This document shows, in pieces, positions 9,881-21,470 of a stretch of 64,000 nucleotides of DNA. Numbering within the stretch: position 1 is the first letter of the stretch; every line of letters begins with the position of its first letter. The position numbers were made by a program, and so were the translations under genes. The stretch is from Hofstenia miamia (lineage: Eukaryota; Xenacoelomorpha; Acoela), in the NCBI GenBank assembly GCA_004352715.1, contig SCFE01000105.1, positions 163,418 to 227,417 of the forward strand, written 5' to 3'. The notes below the pieces were generated by a model, which saw only the letters and a program-made list of their open reading frames with translations, made no database searches and had not been told where the DNA came from.

Positions 9881-10157
9881 TTGTTCATCTACTAATGACA
9901 TATAATTTGTGTTTTCATAAATTGATTCACATGATTAGAAGCGAGCCTTAAACAGCATATGGGTGCAGGACGAGCACGGACCATGTTGAATCTACAGTTT
10001 CAAACACTAATCTCTATGCATGATCTTTAATAGAATTAATAAATTTTATAGGAGCCGTAAAGTTTCTCACTAAAGGACAAAATTATATAGTAGTTTGTGC
10101 ATTTTGATTTAATTTCGTAATTTTTACGTTTTTCTAAATAGATGGCGGGCGAACAGA

Positions 10158-10510
10158 GCCGCCCGTTTATGCCCGGTGAATTCCAACGGNGGATTGACAT
10201 CATTAAGATTATCTTCTACAATACATCAATATCATAAAAGCAAATTCAGCTTCCTTTGAATTATCGTCGATGGATTTAGGAAAGTCTTAAATAAATCAAA
10301 TATTCAATTGTTTTAATTCTTTATTTCATTTGAATTTATACAATGACTTTTGAAATATTTTGCATGCTGTGTACACACCTTCAAATCATTAATGGCGAAA
10401 ACTCATCGGCAAGTAAAATCGAAGAACCTGCATTTTTGCGATTGTTTTTGAATAGTTAAAATGCGGAATATAAATGGGCACCGGGCATTGTAAGATAAAC
10501 GGGCACGAGC
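10158..10510. mobile_element. Inverted-repeat (MITE-like) element
   Basis: Left arm 10158-10184 (GCCGCCCGTTTATGCCCGG then TGAATTCC) matches, in reverse complement, the right arm 10465-10510 (GTGCCCGTTTAT ... ATGCCCGGTGCCCATTTA). The right arm carries about 9 extra bases between the two matching blocks. The interior is AT-rich and non-coding. The ends are not sharply defined and no target duplication was found. One unresolved base lies at 10190. Confidence 0.5.
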
Positions 10511-10585
10511 AGCGCTAAATCTAAAAAATGCAAAACACTATGCTCTGGACGAAAACATTTAGATGATAATCCATAAGCACAGCAA

Positions 10586-10873
10586 ATGGGGACAGGGACA
10601 TTTTTAATTTTCACTAAACATGTCTTATCAAGATGCAAAAATACGTTCTGCAATTACTCATTTGAACTCAGTGTCAAGAAAACAATCACAAAGTTGTTTC
10701 AACATCGACAGTACAGCGAGCACTTTCAAGAACAGGGATCTATAAAAAGACGTGCGAAAAAAGTGCCACTATTGACGCAAGAACAGAATAAAGCCCTAGT
10801 TACCGTTTTTGAAACATTGTCATTAGGTAGGGCGCAAACGACACAACTTTTGTTGCGATACCAATTAAGATAA
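10586..10873 (+). CDS. Unidentified ORF, possible Tc1-type HTH fragment
   Basis: 95 codons ending in TAA. The segment from SVKKTITKLFQH through EQGSIKRRAKKVPLLTQEQ recalls the linker after the first helix-turn-helix of Tc1/IS630-type transposases, where a GS..R....P.LT.EQ pattern is common. No DDE catalytic part follows. It lies just upstream of the piggyBac-like element. It could equally be chance coding in another relic. Confidence 0.25.
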   Translation: MGTGTFLIFTKHVLSRCKNTFCNYSFELSVKKTITKLFQHRQYSEHFQEQGSIKRRAKKVPLLTQEQNKALVTVFETLSLGRAQTTQLLLRYQLR

Positions 10874-11081
10874 GAAACCACATTGGAGGAATTCAAATTA
10901 TTTCAAAATTATCCTATCACATTGCACGCTATAATTGGTTTAGCAACGAAAGATGTAATGTTTGCCAGGGGCATTATATGTATTTTTCAGAAATGGAAAA
11001 GGAAAATCCAAAAAATATGCAAAGACTGAAGCAATATTTACTTGAAGGTTGTATAATAGTTACCTGAGTACGGTTATTTAA

Positions 11082-11349
11082 CCTCGTCAGCGTCCAAGTA
11101 CTAAATTTAGTACTTATTATAAACATGTCTACAGCATGCCCCTACAGAGACAAATTCATTATTTCTAGCTGTGCATTAAATTAATGATTATTTATTAGTT
11201 TCACTACCCGCAATTTTTCCTTCATGTGTCTGTTAGCTTTAGAATTGGATTTATTGCAATTACATTCTGATGACCAGAAAGCAAAAGTCAAAAGTTCAGT
11301 TTGTTCTTGTAATACATGTTATTTAAGCAATAGATTGACTCAATAATTG

Positions 11350-11380
<31 letters not shown>

Positions 11381-11868
11381 CTAAGTTCATATTTGCCGTT
11401 TATATTCAAATTTCTTATTAAAATTTATTTTTCGTCACTAAGAAATTTATTTTTTAATTAGTACGAAATTTAGGACACTGACTGCATTGAACTCATTGAC
11501 TAATACCTTGAAAAATGTTTATTAATAACATGTTTTGAAATATATATATATATATATATATATTCATAAATAAGAAAAATAATTTTTTCTTAGATTGGAA
11601 TTAATAAAAGTTCCATTTTTGTTATAAAATTTTTCAATTAGATTTTTTGCATGAATTTAGGATATTGTAATCAAGCTTTAAATATAAATATGCAACAGAA
11701 TGTCGTGTATTAGGACGCAAAGTACTAAATATAGGACTAATAATTTATTTATCCTAGGAGAGCCAGAGCTAAAATTTTTTCTCTATGTGTTATTTGTATC
11801 ACCTATAAACTAATGATACAAAACTGTTTAAGCTTTTTTGTGACTTTCATATAGCGACGCTGATGAGG
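11082..11868. mobile_element. piggyBac-type non-autonomous element
   Basis: The element starts CCTCGTCAGCGTC at 11082 and ends GACGCTGATGAGG at 11868, a 13-bp terminal inverted repeat with one mismatch. TTAA flanks both sides exactly (11078-11081 and 11869-11872). A TTAA target and CC...GG ends are diagnostic of piggyBac superfamily insertions. The 787-bp interior has no ORF, two (TA)n tracts (11353-11380, 11540-11563), a palindrome AAGTACTAAATTTAGTACTT close to the left end, and diverged internal copies of that motif near 11460 and 11719. It would need a transposase supplied in trans. Confidence 0.88.
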
Positions 11869-11872
11869 TTAA

Positions 11873-13388
11873 ATAGCTTTGAGATTTTCAATTTAAAATT
11901 TTTTCTTGATAATCCCTAAGTTAACTACGAATATTCCCCTGTATTTATATATATGTTATATCATTGCAAATTTTACAGGTAGTATTTTAGTTTCGAATTC
12001 ATAAATTTCTTTAGAGAAACGATAAACAATTACTAATCTAGTATAATAACTCTAGGGAAACCCGAATTATAAATTGGTCATCAATACATACAATTTAGAA
12101 AGCGAAACATTAAAATTCGACCCAGTAACATTTGAGATTTTGAGTTTCTTAATTATTCTTAAAAGCTAGGAGCTGTGAGTGGTTCTTTTAATATTACTGT
12201 ACTAATAAAATCTAATAGATTTATACAAAAAATTGAAGACAGTTCAAACTACAATGAACTCGTAAAATCTTACTAACAACGGATCGTGCTGAAACTTTCT
12301 GCCTAGGGTCGTATCAGCCGTAAGAATTCAACCCATTCCATCTCTGATTTTTTATTACTAATGTTGGATGCCTTAGTGTAAAGTGTCTAAGATAGCAAAT
12401 GTTAAATTCTATTTGATTTCACTGATACTGTAATAATATACTATTTCTTGTCAGCGAGAAAAGCATCATTAATGAATGTTTCAGTTTAATTCAAGTGTAC
12501 AAACTTTAATGACAATCTCAAGATTTTATTAGCATGAAAAAATTATATTGAACATGTTTTTTTGCAATATTCGACCTTCATCCTATTCCTTCTGGAAAAC
12601 TTACAAATCGGAGTCTTCATTTATAAATTTCTTAATGCATGTTAAGGCTCATCAAAATCTGATCATTTTGTTAAAAACTGGATGCTTGATTGTGCTTTAG
12701 TCATCCATTCCGAAGTAAATTTGAAAATCAATCAGTTCGTCTTTACTTTTACTCATCTTCACCTTAGCTCAATTTCTCAATTAGTATCTTAGGCAAACAA
12801 ACAATTATTTTCAAATCAATATCCCTTGTTTAAATTGAAAATGTCAGTTCTAATCTTAATAAAGAGGAGGTGCAAATTGAAATATGAAAATTTAGTTGTG
12901 AAATTTCAATTCTAAAATTTCCACAATAACATTGTTAAACTTTAATAATATTCATTTGCTCTTTTTTGCTGTTGTAATAGTAGTCTAATATACCATTGTT
13001 GAAAACAATCTATTGATAATGACCACATAATTTATTGTTTCATTATTCAGAATTTAGTAGCAGCCTTTAGCAACAGAAGACATCCAAATCAATAAATTGA
13101 TACTTGCTAATTATTTAGATTTATTGACAGAAATCTACATCCCAATTCTTGGCGAAAATAGATTATCATGTGAATTTACAATGTATAAATACAAACCAAG
13201 AACTACTAAATACCCGTCAAATTTTTAATTTGAATTTGAAATATCATGTATGAGATTTCAAATCTCAGAATAATTAGGAGTAAGAAACGCAGACAACAAA
13301 ATATTCTTGTAAATGGTAACAGGCATTTATGCATCATTCATGTTAAATTTGATATCTCTAGCAAAAAAGTTACATAGCGTATACACTT

Positions 13389-13429
<41 letters not shown>

Positions 13430-14160
13430 AAAATGTAGCCATAAAGCTTTCCCATTGTAAACAAGCATTTCACAACGTATTTTACAATTTACCACAAAAA
13501 TTATGTAAACAGAAATTTCAAAGTATACCATAAAGGTGGTGGCATACTTGAGACATTTTGTATGTTTTTTATTTTTAATAATTTGGTGAAACTGTCAAGA
13601 ACCTCAGTTTATGAACAACAGGATTTCTATTTCCAATAAAAAAAGCTTGTTTTTTGCAAGGTGACCTAAATTATAGGCCATACACAGCAATAAAGATAAA
13701 TGATTGAAAATTTTGTAAAATGAAATCATGATTGATTTTGAAAAGTGATGTGTGTACGTACACAAGAATTCGTTAATATGTAAAATACAAAATATTGTGA
13801 TATTTCATATGGTTACACTAATTGCATTCACATTTTCAAATATTTTCATTGAAGCTTTTTAAGAGTTTTGGAAATCCTGCACTGTTATGGTGAAAATGTG
13901 CGATAAAGCATTATTTCTGAGCTTGAAGCGCTTGAAAATCTTAACATTTGTTTTTAAAAAAATCATTCGGTTTTTGGAAATTCTATCAGCTGTTCACTCA
14001 GCTGTTAAATTTACCTGTGGTAGATTTGAGATATAGTAAAGTTGTGATTTGAAATATAGCCATATCTCTATTGCTTGTGAATAATAAGAGTTTAAAATTT
14101 TTTGAAGAAACCATTGAAGGTTGTAAAAATTTGCAAGAATAATAAATGGGGCAATTTGAC
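11873..14160. other. No gene seen; (TA)n at 13390-13427
   Basis: AT-rich DNA without recognisable coding content. A 38-bp TA tract is at 13390-13427. Confidence 0.5.
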
Positions 14161-14169
14161 TGTAATTTA

Positions 14170-14240
14170 AATGGGCCGGCGGGATTTAGACGAAGTTTTG
14201 CGGCCTATGTCCATAACCCACTTTGGCTACACCGCTATTG
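14170..14240 (-). mobile_element. Solo hAT-like terminus
   Basis: Read on minus from 14240: CAATAGCGGTGTAGCCAAAG then TGGG, close to the CAGTGGCGTAGCCA-type ends of many hAT elements, followed by a GC-rich stretch (CGGCCTATG ... CCGGCCCA on the plus strand) unlike its surroundings. No partner end or coding sequence was found. Confidence 0.4.
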
Positions 14241-14719
14241 ACAAGTATTGTATTTACTAAGTATCAAGTAAAATCAAGTAATTGAAAATTTTTTTCCAAA
14301 TCTATTATTAAGTATTCAGAAAAAATTCTTTCAAGTAGTTTCACAATATTATTAATATCAATAATCAGTAGTCTGGAGTTAGTTTCACTCTAAGTGGGCT
14401 CAGGATAAGTACTGCTTTACTATAAAAGTGTATCAACTAGGCTGATGTAGCTGGTAAAGCTGGAAGCTGCTTGAATTACTCTCTCTCTAATTTGTAAATT
14501 ATCTAAACACAATCACAAAAACCCAGCCTGTCAATTTAATATTAAGTGCCTCCAGTATGTATTTTCAAATATCGGCTATCCTCATACTCAAGCAAAATAT
14601 TTGAGTATCAAGGACTTGGTCAATACCTTTAATGACAAGATCAACAAGCATGTGTGAAGCTCAATTGTCACTAATTAAATGAATTACTACTTACAATTGT
14701 TAAGGATGCATGAATATAA

Positions 14720-15790
14720 TGGAAGACGTCATTGAATCACTTCTAGAAACTCTCAGAGGAAACCAACCAGACTTGTAAGAGCTAAAGCAGGTTCTTTAGG
14801 CCCACCACGTGGCTTCCGGTTTTGCAAATTCCTCCAAAATGAAGCATTCTTAGGCTTAGAAAATGAAAAAGAAGTTTCTAGTTTCTTGAATACAAAGTCT
14901 AAAACTGCACTGCATAAAATGTTTCAGAAGTTTGGTAAAAAACTTGCTACAGAAGCTTTGCTAACATTGTTCAAATTCAGCGCCAACATTGCAAACTCAA
15001 ATAATATCGGCGCATCAACTTGTTTTGATAGTAGCAACAAGCTAGAAGCACAAACCTTAGATGCTCACTGTACAGTAGAAACAAGCACGGCTGTTGATGA
15101 CGCCAATGACTCTTCATAATTTAAAACATGTCGTGTCAAAGAGATACCACAGAATACAAACATACTATATAAAGGAAATTCTATTCTAAAATCTGTAGAA
15201 AACCTATAAATGGTGAAAACTGTGTCTTTTATTCGAACTTCAAATCTATGCGAAGTTGCAAAAAGACTATGGAAAAAAGCTAGAAAAACCCTGATTATCA
15301 CATCTGGACTAATTGAAGCTATAGACAATGTGGAAGAAGAAGAATTTATTTCAAATATTCTTGAATTGATACTCCTTGAAATTCTTCTTATATTAGTATA
15401 AGATAAGCTACAGACAAGCAAAATTATGCCACGATACAATGACGTTATACATTACATCTGTCCAACTAATAGCAGAGTGTTGAATATCTGTCTTTTCAAC
15501 AAATTCCTCTGTGGCCCAATACTTATCAATGACAATATCCCCTTATCAAGATTTGTTCTGTCAGTCGTTATAATCCAAATTAAACAGTTTTTGTCATTAT
15601 TGAAATCAGCGTTTGAAAATCAAACTAGAAGCATATGATATTAAAACGATCGACAACACCTCTAGTGACAGAAATAATGCCAACTCATCCTACAGCAGCA
15701 TAGCAAATAGGAACAATGGTTCAAGGAGTGAAGATGTTAAAACTCTCATAAAGAAACTCATTCAATGCTTTTATTTAGCATGCAGTTGAC
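14720..15790 (+). pseudogene. Possible ORF1 remnant of the second LINE
   Basis: Short plus-strand frames (14886-15119, 15210-15401, 15426-15638 and about 15600-15790) lie directly upstream of the endonuclease region. They are richer in polar residues than their surroundings (for example NTSSDRNNANSSYSSIANRN). I recognise no domain. The ORF1 label rests on position alone. Confidence 0.25.
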
Positions 15791-15869
15791 AAGGTAAGCT
15801 TTACTTTTTGCGTTTTTAATATTTCTATGTGAAACGTTTCGCCTATCCTCTAAGTATCCTATTAAATGA

Positions 15870-16040
15870 TTATTAATAAAGCTAATGATGTCAGGAGATA
15901 TACATGCAAATCCTGGACCTAAGGTCTTAGACAGCCAAGAATTGACTTCAATTGCGAATAGTATTCATCAAAACATTAAAATAGCATATCTTAACATTCG
16001 TAGCAAAGCACAGAATTTAAGGAAATCTTTGAGACACTAG
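15870..16040 (+). pseudogene. LINE ORF2 start with 2A-like motif
   Basis: The frame reads LLIKLMMSGDIHANPGPK and, 25 residues later, NIKIAYLNIRSKAQNL, the first strand of an AP-type endonuclease. SGDIxxNPGP at the N-terminus of APE-type LINE proteins matches the 2A ribosome-skipping consensus D(V/I)ExNPGP except that Glu is His here. A leucine-rich run just before it also fits 2A peptides. The frame stops at 16038-16040. In intact relatives 2A would separate an upstream product from the endonuclease-RT polyprotein. Confidence 0.65.
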
Positions 16041-16054
16041 ATAGTAGATTGCTA

Positions 16055-16190
16055 TACAATTCTTGCATTTACTGAAACGTTGTTAAATGAAAACTCAGAT
16101 GAAAGAATGTACAACTATCATAAACAGAGGCATAATTGTTTCAGTAAAAATAAAAACGAACTTAGAGGAGGCGCCCTAATGGTGTTATAA
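16055..16190 (+). pseudogene. Endonuclease segment of the second LINE
   Basis: In another frame: TILAFTETLLNENSDERMYN, then KNELRGGALMVL up to the transposon insertion. The TET triplet corresponds to the strand bearing the catalytic Glu in AP-endonuclease-type LINE proteins, and GGA.M is the following conserved strand. The Harbinger-like element begins at 16195. Confidence 0.65.
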
Positions 16191-16194
16191 CTAA

Positions 16195-17878
16195 AGGGGG
16201 TGCTACACGGTCTGAAACTTATGTGTCAAACTAAATTGCTCAGGAAACAACTAACCACAAGTTGGAAGGTCAGTGAGGTGAATCTAATTTAATACTTTCA
16301 ATAAAAATTTTATTGTTTTCACTGATATTATAGTCTCCTATGTACAACAAATGGTGAAAGAATGCGAATTTTTAAAAATGGATTTTATCAACAGCAATAA
16401 ATGCAAATCAAATAGACAATGAATGCTATAGAATTTATAAGCAATATATTGAAATATATTAAAATATAGCTGAAATTTAACATTAATATCTTGTAATCTT
16501 CGAACATAATTATTTTTTCCAATTTCAGTGAACTGATTTTATTAGAAATTTTTAATGCAATGTTCATTTAGCAAACCGAACATTTAAAAACAAATTTTAA
16601 GCAATATCATAAAAATCGCCGAATTAGCTTAAGTTTTCCTCTCATTTCCATATCTGTGTTATACCATAGCTATAAATACACATGTATCTGTATTTACATT
16701 ACTACGAGAACTATATACATAATTATTTGAGAATGAATATTCATTGATTTAATTCTTTTAAATAACAGAAGTTAGGGCCATGGGTAATTGTAGTCATGGA
16801 AAAGATATTCGGTCACTTACAAAAATAATAATTGCAAGTACTAGTAAAACAATTTGACAACGTTTAGCTGTGCTGCACTAGGTTACTGTTTTATTAAATT
16901 CTTTATTACAAAAAAATCAGAATACAGCAGTCATTTTTAATTTTTAAAAGGTTTGTGAATTTACATGATCAGATATATTTTGACCATGATATTATATCAA
17001 AACAGCAAATTGTTGCCATCTAAAGTATTTCACCACAGGTCGCACAATTCGTGACATTCAATGTCCTACCAATATTTAACACCAATACGTGGCAAATAAA
17101 ATTCCTGTTGTTTGTTATGTAATCTGTAAAAATGTGTGATATTCATATTTAAAGTTATTTCTTTTATTTCTATATTAGTGCTAAGTAGTTGAAACATTTA
17201 TAAATGTATTATGAGAATGGATTTTAAACAATTCTAGTGACATTGTGATTACAGTTGAATTTTAACACTTGTTATTATTTAAACAAGTGGTCTAAACCGA
17301 ACCGGGCTATTTTGCAAATAAGAAACATTTTATTTTTTGTTACCGTTTTCATAAGTAGTTGGTATACCAATAAATGAATACGTTCTTTTTACTATCTTAT
17401 TGTACTATAACAAACATAAGTTACAGAAGTAAACAATACAATAAATTGATGCAATTTTAATTTATTAAATCTAGAAATAAAACTATCTATGCTTCTTCAC
17501 GCATGCGCATGTTCCTATTTTAAAAAGATGAGCTTTTCGCAAACAAACTCTATAAATGCAACCATGTTCTCTGTCAACATTTGTATAATGCATCGTGATT
17601 TTCACCGCGGACTTCGAATAACATGTTGCTTATTTCGGAGTCCGCGGGTTTACTGACTTCTTTCCGAGAACAAATGATGTGGGACACTTGTTTGAAGCGG
17701 GTGATACACTGTCAAACATATCCACCCGGCACAATAATTTGAAGGAAAAATCAAAAGCGATTAGATTGTTGAAATCAGGTTTGAAGAGGCGATACACGTT
17801 CAAACTTATCGTGGATTTGTGTGCCGAGCAATTATGTAATTAAGTTTGACACACAAGTTTAGCCTTGTATCACCCCCT
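16195..17878. mobile_element. PIF/Harbinger-like non-autonomous element
   Basis: The left end AGGGGGTGCTACACGG and the right end (reverse complement AGGGGGTGATACAAGG) begin terminal inverted repeats that continue, with gaps, through GTGTCAAACT to ATTGCTC about 45-55 bases in. TAA flanks both ends (16192-16194, 17879-17881), matching the 3-bp TWA duplications typical of PIF/Harbinger. The 1684-bp interior shows no transposase frame. A strong hairpin lies at 17605-17648. The insertion lies within the LINE endonuclease region, so it is younger than the LINE. Confidence 0.75.
17605..17648. repeat. GC-rich hairpin inside the Harbinger-like element
   Basis: CCGCGGACTTCGAATAA at 17605-17621 pairs with TTATTTCGGAGTCCGCGG at 17630-17647 across an 8-base loop, with one mismatch and a one-base bulge. 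It stands out in otherwise AT-rich DNA. Confidence 0.8.
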
Positions 17879-17881
17879 TAA

Positions 17882-19380
17882 GTATAGAAAAACCGGAAGA
17901 ATTGAGAGTAATAAATTACTTATCGCTAAGAGAAGAGACAGTCTTCATTTGAGGTTTGTGAATCAGTAACATCGCACTAGAGAAGATATCTTAATAGGCT
18001 ATTGCCTTATCAACTTCCATTTCATCAGTCAAAAAGAATTTTTTAATTCGTTCTCTGATCATAATTTATGCTTGTATACATTAAAAAAATCAACAGTTTC
18101 AGAATGTAAGAAAAACAATCTATTCTAGAAGCTATGCAAAATTTAGCTCAGAATCCCAATTACATGTACACATTAAATAACATGATATGCTCAATTTCCT
18201 ACTTAAATAATTTAACTGTTGTGTTAATAAAGTTGCTCCCTATAAAACAAAATACATAAACTTACAGCACTTAAAAAGGGCACAACAAGCAGAAAGAGAT
18301 AAGTATTTTTATAATAAGCTACAGGATTCCAAGCACAAATGAATGTTAATCCACAAGTTTTTAAAAAAGGAAAATAATTTGTCTTCCAACAACAGAATTT
18401 ATTATAAATAATGAAACATGCTCCAACAAAAGAGTTATAGCCATTCACATGAAGTATTGAAAAAATTTAACTCGATTCAAAGGAAAAAGGTGAGCTTTGA
18501 TAATAGAATAGAAAAAAATAAATCTGAATTTCAAATACATTGATAGAAACGAATTACCAAAAATTGTTTCCAAATTTGATACTAGCGGCAGCAATAGAAT
18601 ACCTGTCTTCATTATTAAAAAGTATATCCAACATTTTGTTGATCCCTTGCTTTTCATCTATAATTATGCTATACACACTTGCACTTTTCCTGCAATACTT
18701 AAACGTGTTGATATCACCCCAATTTTCAAGAAAGGTGATCCTTCTCTGAGCAAAAACTATAGACCAATAGCAATAACCCAACGAATTTCAAAGATCTTCG
18801 AAAAAACACTACTCAAACAAATTACATCTTACCTAGACAGCCACCAAATACTATCAGTGCTTAATTTGGATTCAGTGAAAATATAGCACTACCGATGCTT
18901 TATGATCATTGACTGAAAACTTCAGATATTTCTTAAACAATAATGTATGTAATAGCGTTGCGCTATTAGATCTAAGCAAAACTTTTGATAGTATTAATCA
19001 TGGCATATTAGATAAAAACTGGATTCTAGACTATTCAATAGCTTTCTTATAAACCGAGAACAGATAGTTGTAAACTGGTCGATTCATACAATGTTTAACA
19101 TCAACAACCAGTCTACAGACAAAAAATGTTTGAATTTAGTATCCTCGCACCTCTTAATTATACTCCAGTTCTTAAATCATTACATTTCATATCACAAAGG
19201 AGGAAGGATATGCATTAACATCATCAAACAGAATAACAACTATTGGAAAAATTATTCACATGGCTCACCTTCAAACATTGGAATAAGCTGCCAAAAATAT
19301 TCTATCTGAAAAAAGATTCCAAGTATTTAAAAGACTGTTAAAAAATATACTTCTATTGAATCAACATAAACTAGGTTACT
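17882..19380 (+). pseudogene. Reverse transcriptase of the second LINE
   Basis: After the transposon, broken frames resume with endonuclease tail pieces (a SDHN-like string near 18055, expected before the C-terminal catalytic His) and RAQQAERDKYFYNKL (about 18270-18330). A clean frame at 18578-18860 has FPAILKRVDITPIFKKGD and NYRPIAITQRISKIFEK (RT motif 1). The next frame has FGFSENIA, then VALLDLSKTFDSINHGIL (motif A, about 18955-19010). NREQIVVNW follows at about 19055. Motif B and the YADD box are deleted. Confidence 0.75.
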
Positions 19381-19687
19381 CCAAAAAACCAAACGTATGG
19401 CGAAACATTAATTCAGTTTTATTTTTAATCTTTTGATCTTGTATATATTGCTGTGTATTTCTTAATTTTTGTTTTTATTCGTAACTTGGTATTTTATAGT
19501 TGTATTCGTCTGTGTATATGTACAGGTTTTGTAAATATTTGTATAGATTGTAAATTGTATATAATGTTATAGAATTTGTAACCAATACGAAATCTATTAA
19601 CCAAACTTAAGAACCCAATCCAGAAAATTTCTTTGAATATTCAGGACACTTGTTATTAACATAAGCGTCTGCCTATCACATTCTAGT

Positions 19688-20375
19688 CCAAATCATAGTT
19701 GGAATCGGGTTGAGATTCTCGAACACAACCCGTTCTAGCCCGATTTGAAATTTGACTAAAAAATTGTTGACAAAATTCTGAATGAGAATAATTCAGTTGT
19801 CTTAAAAATAACTTGGTGAAATTTTTTGTCAATATTTGAAATGGATTTGTATTACTATGTGCAAACATAGATATTCAATGACCTCATCATTCCGACCGTG
19901 GGAACAACTTTTTCTTACAAAAACTCACCAACTCTCATCTGTCTATTGCTTCCATTAGCTATCTTAATGCTTTTTTAGTCAATCCAAAAGTACTATGTAC
20001 ATGGGTATGACGACTATTACATCAATAGACAGTTAACATAATACATGGAATTGTAGCAAACAATTATAGTGAATACATCAAGCAACATTTGTTAACATGA
20101 AAAATATTTTCGAGACATATAATCTTCAGTCCCCAGGGAGAAAAATCAAATTGTATAAAAGTAGTTTGATTTGTAATAGTTTTTTACATATAATGCCAAA
20201 GATTGCTTATGCTTACTGTCCTTGATAATGCCTTAGCAACAAATTTCAAGTAGATGTAGGTCCTATGTGAATTTTATTTAAATATGAACTACACTTAAAT
20301 ATTTAGAAAATATTTATGCCCTCAATTTCACCTGATTTGAACAATGAAGTTCTCAACCCGACCCGACCCGACCCT
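19688..20375. repeat. Possible MITE bounded by inverted TCGGGTTGAGA
   Basis: TCGGGTTGAGATTCTCGAAC near 19693 recurs inverted at 20350-20375, where CTCAACCCGACCCGACCC includes a short (ACCCG)n run. The interior is AT-rich and non-coding. The inverted match is only 11 bp and no target duplication was seen, so this is tentative. Confidence 0.3.
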
Positions 20376-21133
20376 TTTTACAAATATGGTCCAAATCTAA
20401 AGTAGGCTAACATTATTTAAATTTATGTTGAATTTTAGTTGATCGTACAATGAGAATCTGTACTTAACATTCTGATTTCAATGGCATTGCTATCCTATGA
20501 TACAATTAAGAAAGTATAGAAAAAATGATTGAGGTAGGGGTCTAAACAAAGTCTTGACAACAGACAAAATATCGATGTCTCTCATTACATGGAAACTAGT
20601 ATCTCGGAAAAAAGTTGGGCAAAAGAGTTGAAATTATTTTGAAAAACAGAAACAAAAAAGTAGAGTTTTGCTGTCAGTTGAACTTCCTGGTTTTTGTGAA
20701 CATATCTCTGACAGACAACAGCTGCATAGAAATAAATTTTACTTAGTCATCAAGAACATAGTCCCGCAAATTTTCCTGAGAAAGTTTTGTTGAGGGGATT
20801 TTCTAAAAAACGATTTGTCCTCCACTCATAAATTAATAAGAATGATTAAATGTTATAAATTGTTTATTTATTAGAATTATATATTTTGAGGTAATGCTTT
20901 CAACAGTTATTGTTTTAGCTTTTACATTAGCAATCCAACCTTTCAACAATTCTACCCTACCCTTTTAAAAAAAATATCTCAAAATATGATGAAAAATATC
21001 GATTAAGTAGTATTATCCTAAGTGTAGTATTATGCTTATGGATTTTTGATGTCTATAGTAGCCCATTCCTTTGCCCAGGAAATATGCGAATCCTATTTTT
21101 TGATAAATTTCTTAACTTGAATAGCATCCTTTT

Positions 21134-21470
21134 AAAAGGACAAAACTTTTTTCACATTTACAAAAAATTTTCTCCAACCCTGTAAGGAAATTTGTAAATT
21201 GTGAAGCATGGACAGGTCTATTGGAACATGCTTGAGTGCAATGTTGAAAATTTCTTTTGAAATGTATTGCAGTATGTCTAAAGTAGTTTAAAATGATTAA
21301 CTATTTTCCTTAAACATTTCGAATTTTTGAAAAAGATTCCATACCTAACGTTCAGGCAATATTTCCGAGTCCATGAGAGCAACAAACACCTTTAACTGTT
21401 TCTTGATTCCCAAACCCATTGAAGTGTTCCGTGCACAAAGTCAGATGTCAAAGGTTTAAGGTTAAAGCTC
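21134..21470. repeat. Unclassified dispersed repeat, copy 1
   Basis: Diverged match to 49332-49610 in the same orientation. Shared landmarks in order: AAAGGA-rich start, a T run, ATTTACAAA, GGACAGGTCTA, GGAACATGCTT, GCAATGTTGAAAATTTC, AAGTAGTT, GATTAACTATTT, and AAAGTCAGA further on. No coding capacity or terminal repeats are evident. Confidence 0.65.

Larger units (their letters stand above)
14720..19600 (+). mobile_element. Second APE-type LINE, split by a DNA transposon
   Basis: Plus-strand LINE whose 2A-like motif and endonuclease start (15870-16190) are separated from the rest of the endonuclease and the reverse transcriptase (17882-19380) by the Harbinger-like element at 16195-17878. 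Removing that insertion restores the expected order. A WNKLPK-like C-terminal string near 19285 and a T-rich 3' region to about 19600 end the element. It has multiple stops and lacks the YADD box. Confidence 0.75.
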
